DNA from: CAINFV01 sp964409235
GTDB taxonomy: Bacteria > Chlamydiota > Chlamydiia > Chlamydiales > FEN-1388
Reading direction: 5' to 3'
NCBI GenBank assembly: GCA_964409235.1
Contig: CAYPCN010000014.1
Location: 1-37,921, forward strand
Length of the DNA stretch: 37,921 nt
In this document: positions 33,091 through 37,921 of the stretch, in pieces
Layout: every line of letters begins with the position of its first letter
Position numbering within the stretch: the first letter of the stretch is position 1
Notes under the pieces: generated by a model
What the model was told of the DNA's origin: nothing
Databases searched by the model: none
The model's input: only the letters and a program-made list of their open reading frames with translations
Position numbers and translations under genes: made by a program

Positions 33091-36000
33091 TTACAAGCTA
33101 TCAAAAAATTTCGTAGTGCCTTCTTTGACCTTCTCATCCAAAGCCGTTTTTTTCAGTTGTTCTTTTAGCGCCTTTCTTTGCGCTTCCGGTAACTTGGCAA
33201 CAAATCGTTTCAGCGTCTCAAACGAGCTTTGACACTTGTTAACATCAGAGAGCTGTTGAACATGAGCTTGCGCATAGGCAAACAGGTCAAGAACGTAGAC
33301 CGCTTCTCNNNNNNNNNNGGCATGTACCTTTCGAATCTCTTCCTCGAGTTCTTGACGGCTTTTGGGGGTCAGCAGAGATGAAATCGCTTCTAAATCTTGT
33401 ATCGCTTCCTGTCGTTTCGCGGGATCGGAGTCTGTTAATTGGGAAATGTTGGCACGAGCTCGCTCCATAATCTTGTTTTTATACTCAGATTTCAGCTGAG
33501 TAATCACCCCCTTATCGTCTGTTTTTGGGACCAGCCTCCCTTCGTCGGTGAATTCAAGGGCTTCGTCGAGATCAATGGCCGCCATCGATTCAGGTGGAAG
33601 AGAGGTTAACGTGCCTTGTTTGAGGCCTTCAAGGCTTGCCATGATTCTCTTACGTATCTTCGGTGAAGGGACAAACTTGCACAGGACTAAATCTCTACCG
33701 GGTTGTTCCTTGACCGTGGGAAGCAAAGTGGAAAGATTCGTGCCCTGACGTACAGATCCTTGAGGAATAGACCGCTTCAGCCCCTCTTGGATCTGTTGCA
33801 TCTCCAGTGCAATTTTTTCGACAACCTCTCCTTTATCATGAGGAGTATTCTCTCCTACGTGCTCAAAATCAATATCGAACGGCACAAGCATGGGGATTAC
33901 CGGAAGGGGAGGATCATGTCTAAGTCGAGCCCTTTGATACTCTCTGGCTTGCGCACAACTTGAGTTGGTGGAGACCAGAGCCAACAATGTTACTAGTTGA
34001 GCTCTATACGCCTCAAACCGCGAATCTTGAGATGGGATAATTGGCGCTATCCCCGCATCTTGGAGAGCACCGAGGATAACCGCTAGACCGGTCAAATTAC
34101 CATTTTTACGACACTCTTCGGCAACATCTAACCAAAACTGACATTTTTTTTGCGCTGTCTCTGGATCTGAAGACGAGAGGATATCTTTAATGGCAAAATT
34201 TTTGATCTCTACGCCAGCTTGACTGAGGTACTGGTTATATTTTGGAGACTGGGCTAGCCGAATGTCTGCAATGGAATCATTGAGAAACGCAACTGCTGTA
34301 TGTGCAAAAAGATCTTGCGCCATAACCCCCACCGCCTGTTGATATCCAGGAGAAGCCCTTGTCTCCTCTAGCGCCTTAGTACTACATTCCTCCGCTGACT
34401 GAGGTCGATCGACGGTTTCTGTTGTATAGGTCAGGGGCGGCTGTAGATCGGCCTGTATTTCCTTAAACACTTCGCTACCAAGCGTATTGGCTATCAATTC
34501 GATTTTCTTCTGTACGTCCTGAGGAGAGACGGTAGAACCTTGTTGTTCTCGGACGACACGTTTCAACAATTCAATCAAAGCCCGACGCTCATCAGGGAGG
34601 ACAACTTCTGGCAATAAGTCTTCTAGAGCAGTAAAAAATTCGTTTCTGTCTTTGAAATATGGTGCGATCCGAGCTGTTGACTGAGTTTGAAAATCTTCAG
34701 CCATCTGGATAACATCAAGCATGGGAGTAGACGGCGGATCTGGCAGCTTAATAGTCCTTCCTTCTGCGCTTGCTTTGTCTTTATTGGCTTGTTGAGCCTT
34801 CGCCTCTTCTTTCTTTCTGTTAAATTCTTGGTAGGTCTGTTGCTCCGCTTTCCATTTTTCTTGTTCTCTTTCGGACAAAGACTCACGTACCCCTCTAGGC
34901 TGAAGTGAGCATTTCAGCGCCCATCGCCGCTCTTCCCTCCGTATATCTCCTCTCAGCGCTGTTCTCATTTTCCCTTCCGGGAGAGCTTCTACTAATTGCT
35001 TCATAGGCTGTCTGCCGACTAATGAAAGATTTCGAAAGCATGTTCGAAATTCCTGGCGGGCCTTATCGACCATTTCCTGTTCTGGAAGCGGAGGCGTGCT
35101 GAGTAGAGTGATGGATGACTCGCCAAGCTCTACTATTTTAGTCTCATATTGCGCTTTCAACTCTTGTAGTTGGAGCTGAACCTCCTCTGGATATTTCTTA
35201 GATAATAGGGAGTCAATTTGTATCCGACCTTCATATACATCATTCGTCGACACGCCTTGGCTCTGCAAACGCTCCTGTAACGCCTGTATCTGTTTACCAA
35301 CATATGGAAGGACTCTTATTTGATATAAGCCCTCAAAATCTTGCAAGAGAGGTGCCACTCTAGAATCCTGGGAAGTCTTTGCCATCCGAGTCACGCGATC
35401 CCTCCCTTGCTCTATTTCAGCGACCTCTTGAGGCCCAGGTTTATCCAGACGTGAAAGGCGTTCCGCCGTCTCCTTAAGATCAGTAATATCTTGTTCTGTA
35501 ACTTCTCTCACGCGTTGTTTAATACAGCCATTGATAGCATCGGAAATACCTTGTACGCTCCCCTCAAGTCGTATATTTATCGCCGTCCATGCCGCTAAAT
35601 TGTCTTCGGACACTGGACCGAGAATTCTTTCTGCTGCGCTATAGAATTGACCGCTAACCTCAGGATGATGCTGAATGGCGCCACGAAACCACTCTGAGGA
35701 AGCAAGATCCTCCAACATTGTTTGTAGCTGTTTTCTCAAGTTCTGGCTGTCCCGATCGCCTTTGTTAGCCAGCTCCGCCATCATGTCTTGCATCTTGCTC
35801 AAAAAGCTAAGAGCTGTGTCCTTCGATTCCTTGCTCCATCCTGTTCCTCTTCCAAGAAGTTGGGACATGAATTTCTTAATTCCCGTCTCTCGTTCGCCCA
35901 AAACAAAAGCCCCCCCCTCCATCACAATCTTGCTGTCCGATCCAAGGTTTTTCGCAATTACTGCCATGTCTTGAATTTTCTGGAAGTAGAGCTCAGCAGG

Positions 36001-37587
36001 TGCAGTGCTTCCTTTTGATAGATTCAAGACGAGCTGCTGAACGGACAGAAAATCTCCTTGAATGTCCCTAAAGTTTTCGACCACTCCTTTAAACCATTGA
36101 GAGGACATGAGTATCTGCACCATTTCCTCAAGCATTTGTTTTGTTTTCTCTGCTTCTGGCTCTTGACGTGTTTCTAAAAATTCGTGCATATCACGAATTT
36201 CCTTCAGCAACGTTAGCGCAAGTTTTCGCGCATCAGGACTATCTACTGTCAGCCGTCCGAATCCCGTCTCTACCAGTTCTTGAGCTTCTGTTTGTAACAG
36301 CGCTCTTTTCCCTACCTCTTTTGGTTTTGCCGCCTTCGCTTTTATCTTCTTAAGAGAGATATACAGATTCTGGATTTGCAGGAATTTAAAGGCTGCGTCC
36401 CGCGTGGAAACGGCCGGTGCTGAGACACTCCTGCCTCTTGTGACGGACGCTGCTGATATCTCTTGAAGCGCCTTGTCTATCGCCGACAGATCTTCCTCAA
36501 ATCCTCCTCGCCGCTGCATTTCCTCCTTCAACCTTTCAAGTGCCTGCTTGCGAGCCGCTGGCGTTTGGGATTTTCCTTGTTCGATTTCAACAAATCTACG
36601 CAGCCCCTCATCCGACAGTTTGTCTAACGACGGCGTCTCCTCCTGAAAAATTTTGAAATCGTTGATACATCGTTCGAGCATGTCACGCACCGGCACTGAA
36701 AGAGTAGCGTTCTTTTCCAATTCCACTAGCAAATTCTCTAGATCTAACATCTGACTCATGGCAGGCCATAGACGTTCTATCCCTTGTTGCAGCTCAGGAA
36801 GACTAGCATGTGCAGCAGCAGATCCACACACAGCCTGGAGATCGTCCTTAAGACTCTTTTTCGTCCGATCATCTATTGGGGGAGAAATAGAAGAGAGCGT
36901 TTCGAAAAAACCTTGTATGGTGCCCTCACCATGAATTAATTCATAGGCAAGGAGGGTAACGATACGCACCTGGATTCGTTTGATGTTCCCATCAATCATG
37001 GCCAGCACTGCGTTCTGGCTTTTGTCATGAGGCAACGCTCGTTTGCCCTCGCTACAAGCTTGCCGTTCAGCTTGTAACTTGGTCAGGTAGCCCTGAAGCA
37101 CTGCCCGGTCTTCTTGTCCCAGTACGTTTTGCCTCAGTTCCTCTGTGGCAAGGGGCAAGAGCGGTAGCAACGTTCTAGGCTGCTGGAGGGCTTCTGTGAT
37201 CAGAGCAATGTTGGCATCGAACGTCCTCAATGTCTCTTCTTTCGATTTGTTAGGGAACAGGGCACGGAAGCCGAGCTTGGCACAATTTCGTGCCGCTTCA
37301 AGATGCGTCCGCTTTTCTTCCAATTCCTTCCTACTCTTGCCCCGCAAGTCTGCAATTTCAAGGTTCTGCCCAGTCCTTAACAACAGCGATACCTTGTGTT
37401 CTAAGGAAGGCGTTGGTGCTTGTCGAGTCGGTACTGGAAGTTTTTGTGCCTCTTGCTGGCCGGGAAGTGGAGTAGTAGGGGGCGACGTTACATCCCGCCC
37501 ACTGAGTTCCCCCTCTGGGGGCTGAGACGACCCCGGCAATCCAGAACCCGGCACAACATTGCCCCCGTCGTCCACTCGTCCTGCCAT
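33091..37587 (-). CDS. Giant helical protein with RasGEF-like domain
   Basis: About 1,498 residues from ATG 37587, behind GGAGAGG; the longer frame to 37668 is less likely. Residues 1-65 are Pro/Gly-rich and disordered. The bulk is coiled-coil-like helices. A pair of related segments stands out, around 465-515 and 600-650, with SSQWFKGVVE and SSEWFRGAIQ at 498 and 633. Residues about 1077-1270 match the RasGEF (CDC25) catalytic order: FAIKDILSSSDPETAQKK, FWLDVAEECRKNGNLTGLAVILGAL, FEAYRAQL, PPLPVIPMLVPFDIDFEHVGEN and KIALEMQQIQEGL. SOS has PCVPFFGIYLTNI and EIQQYQ there. There is no signal peptide or membrane helix. An activator of a host Ras/Rap-type GTPase, secreted by type III, is the inference. 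A ten-N gap interrupts it near residue 1424. Confidence 0.8.
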   Translation of the reverse strand: MAGRVDDGGNVVPGSGLPGSSQPPEGELSGRDVTSPPTTPLPGQQEAQKLPVPTRQAPTPSLEHKVSLLLRTGQNLEIADLRGKSRKELEEKRTHLEAARNCAKLGFRALFPNKSKEETLRTFDANIALITEALQQPRTLLPLLPLATEELRQNVLGQEDRAVLQGYLTKLQAERQACSEGKRALPHDKSQNAVLAMIDGNIKRIQVRIVTLLAYELIHGEGTIQGFFETLSSISPPIDDRTKKSLKDDLQAVCGSAAAHASLPELQQGIERLWPAMSQMLDLENLLVELEKNATLSVPVRDMLERCINDFKIFQEETPSLDKLSDEGLRRFVEIEQGKSQTPAARKQALERLKEEMQRRGGFEEDLSAIDKALQEISAASVTRGRSVSAPAVSTRDAAFKFLQIQNLYISLKKIKAKAAKPKEVGKRALLQTEAQELVETGFGRLTVDSPDARKLALTLLKEIRDMHEFLETRQEPEAEKTKQMLEEMVQILMSSQWFKGVVENFRDIQGDFLSVQQLVLNLSKGSTAPAELYFQKIQDMAVIAKNLGSDSKIVMEGGAFVLGERETGIKKFMSQLLGRGTGWSKESKDTALSFLSKMQDMMAELANKGDRDSQNLRKQLQTMLEDLASSEWFRGAIQHHPEVSGQFYSAAERILGPVSEDNLAAWTAINIRLEGSVQGISDAINGCIKQRVREVTEQDITDLKETAERLSRLDKPGPQEVAEIEQGRDRVTRMAKTSQDSRVAPLLQDFEGLYQIRVLPYVGKQIQALQERLQSQGVSTNDVYEGRIQIDSLLSKKYPEEVQLQLQELKAQYETKIVELGESSITLLSTPPLPEQEMVDKARQEFRTCFRNLSLVGRQPMKQLVEALPEGKMRTALRGDIRREERRWALKCSLQPRGVRESLSEREQEKWKAEQQTYQEFNRKKEEAKAQQANKDKASAEGRTIKLPDPPSTPMLDVIQMAEDFQTQSTARIAPYFKDRNEFFTALEDLLPEVVLPDERRALIELLKRVVREQQGSTVSPQDVQKKIELIANTLGSEVFKEIQADLQPPLTYTTETVDRPQSAEECSTKALEETRASPGYQQAVGVMAQDLFAHTAVAFLNDSIADIRLAQSPKYNQYLSQAGVEIKNFAIKDILSSSDPETAQKKCQFWLDVAEECRKNGNLTGLAVILGALQDAGIAPIIPSQDSRFEAYRAQLVTLLALVSTNSSCAQAREYQRARLRHDPPLPVIPMLVPFDIDFEHVGENTPHDKGEVVEKIALEMQQIQEGLKRSIPQGSVRQGTNLSTLLPTVKEQPGRDLVLCKFVPSPKIRKRIMASLEGLKQGTLTSLPPESMAAIDLDEALEFTDEGRLVPKTDDKGVITQLKSEYKNKIMERARANISQLTDSDPAKRQEAIQDLEAISSLLTPKSRQELEEEIRKVHAXXXXEAVYVLDLFAYAQAHVQQLSDVNKCQSSFETLKRFVAKLPEAQRKALKEQLKKTALDEKVKEGTTKFFDSL
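33309..33318. other. Assembly gap of ten Ns
   Basis: Ten Ns interrupt the giant gene. Both sides are open in the same frame if the gap is ten bases, but a scaffold gap of this kind usually has unknown length. Residues near 1424-1427, or a whole repeat unit, may be missing. Confidence 0.95.
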
Positions 37588-37838
37588 ACCACACCTCTCC
37601 CATACGTATTTCATCGGCGCACAGGCCTTCGAACCACTGCCTCCGCACCGGGTAGACGAGGCAGCCACTATGAGACGACTCCAATAGCATGCGCTATCGG
37701 CGAGAACAACAGCGTCCCAGACTGGCTACCGCAGCCAACCGATGTAGAGTGGAGGCCTGAAGAACAGGCACCTCTCAGCATCACTCTGTCCTTAGTCTTC
37801 TTATAGTGGAATATATTTTTTTCCCTGACGCCGTAAAA
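37588..37838. other. Upstream region of the giant gene
   Basis: Around 250 bases between the giant gene start and the hairpin at 37839. I see no convincing gene or promoter pair. The AT-rich run ATATATTTTTTTCC near 37811-37824 may be part of the flank of the mobile element. Confidence 0.5.
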
Positions 37839-37858
37839 CCCACCCATTTATGGGTGGG
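37839..37858 (-). mobile_element. Terminal hairpin of an IS200/IS605-like element
   Basis: CCCACCCA (37839-37846) and TGGGTGGG (37851-37858) form a perfect 8-bp stem with a TTTA loop. It lies about 18 bases after the stop of a tnpA-like C-terminus on the minus strand, where this family has its right-end hairpin recognised by the transposase. On the minus strand TTTT follows, so it might also end transcription. Confidence 0.5.
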
Positions 37859-37875
37859 ATGTAAGACGCCCTGGT

Positions 37876-37921
37876 CTATGCAGGAGAAGCTTGTCGCTCA
37901 ATGTATGTACGAATAGTCTTT
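37876..37921 (-). CDS. tnpA: C-terminus of an IS200/IS605-type TnpA transposase (partial)
   Basis: Only 14 residues before the TAG at 37876-37878 are in the window: KTIRTYIERQASPA. TnpA proteins of this group commonly end with a helix like ETIKKYIEEQ, which matches. The hairpin just downstream supports an IS200/IS605 right end. The Y1 catalytic part lies outside the window, so the call rests on a short match plus the hairpin. Confidence 0.45.
   Translation of the reverse strand, partial: KTIRTYIERQASPA

Noticed and set aside
37588..37806. Open frame of about 130 codons on the plus strand over the start of the giant gene
   Set aside because: It is mainly antisense to the Pro-rich N-terminus of the giant and has no ribosome site or recognisable motif.

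Overview
The window reads as part of a draft genome of a member of the Chlamydiota outside the classical Chlamydiaceae. Four lines of evidence support this. The DnaA matches the chlamydial DnaA2 type, with a shortened DNA-binding signature (FGKTH in place of the usual GGRDH form). The block tsp / rpsL-rpsG-fusA-rpsJ, and the pairs dksA-lspA, dnaX-ybaB and zinc-ribbon protein-tal, are arranged as I recall them in Chlamydia. Many proteins look like host-interaction factors of an intracellular bacterium. Base composition looks balanced by eye, unlike the AT-rich Chlamydiaceae. A run of ten Ns at 33309-33318 shows scaffolding of a draft assembly.

Layout. 1-1231: 3' part of a metallo-beta-lactamase-fold protein that has lost its metal histidines. 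1656-3026: dnaA. 3263-7759: a four-gene accessory block with two translationally coupled paralogues of unknown function, a lipase-3-like protein, and a protein with a YopT/AvrPphB-like Cys-His-Asp pattern. 7798-12298: a housekeeping run (comF-like, YbiT-type ABC-F ATPase, folE, a zinc-ribbon protein, transaldolase). 12295-16315, minus strand: an unusual Ser/Thr kinase and a 7TM-HD (PgpH-type) cyclic-di-AMP phosphodiesterase. 16578-18347: dnaX-ybaB. 18360-24644: a phytoene-desaturase-family oxidoreductase, a class D beta-lactamase, a PEBP/YbcL protein and three unknown proteins. 24678-26772, minus strand: dksA-lspA-cinA. 27030-29108, minus strand: tRNA-Phe and the tail-specific protease. 29440-32935: the str operon rpsL-rpsG-fusA-rpsJ. 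33091-37587, minus strand: a giant helical protein of about 1,500 residues with an apparent RasGEF (CDC25-type) domain. The last bases hold the end of what looks like an IS200/IS605-type tnpA and its terminal hairpin.

Two themes run through the window. First, a family of short non-autonomous repeats (about 60-150 bp) sits in most of the longer intergenic gaps. Its imperfect terminal inverted repeats begin near GAGCCATTTGCGATGTG, and full copies carry an internal CATATG-CCCTGA-CATATG palindrome. At least ten copies or fragments are recognisable, and some have become part of gene signals: a Shine-Dalgarno sequence, a false start extension, and possible terminators. Second, candidate host-directed proteins are spread among housekeeping genes. 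They are the RasGEF-like giant, the YopT-like protease, the lipase-like protein, the kinase, and the coupled paralogues behind a promoter whose -35 lies in an inverted repeat. The RasGEF-like domain, the protease candidate and the repeat family are the most promising leads. All functional calls come from reading motifs; no database search was run.
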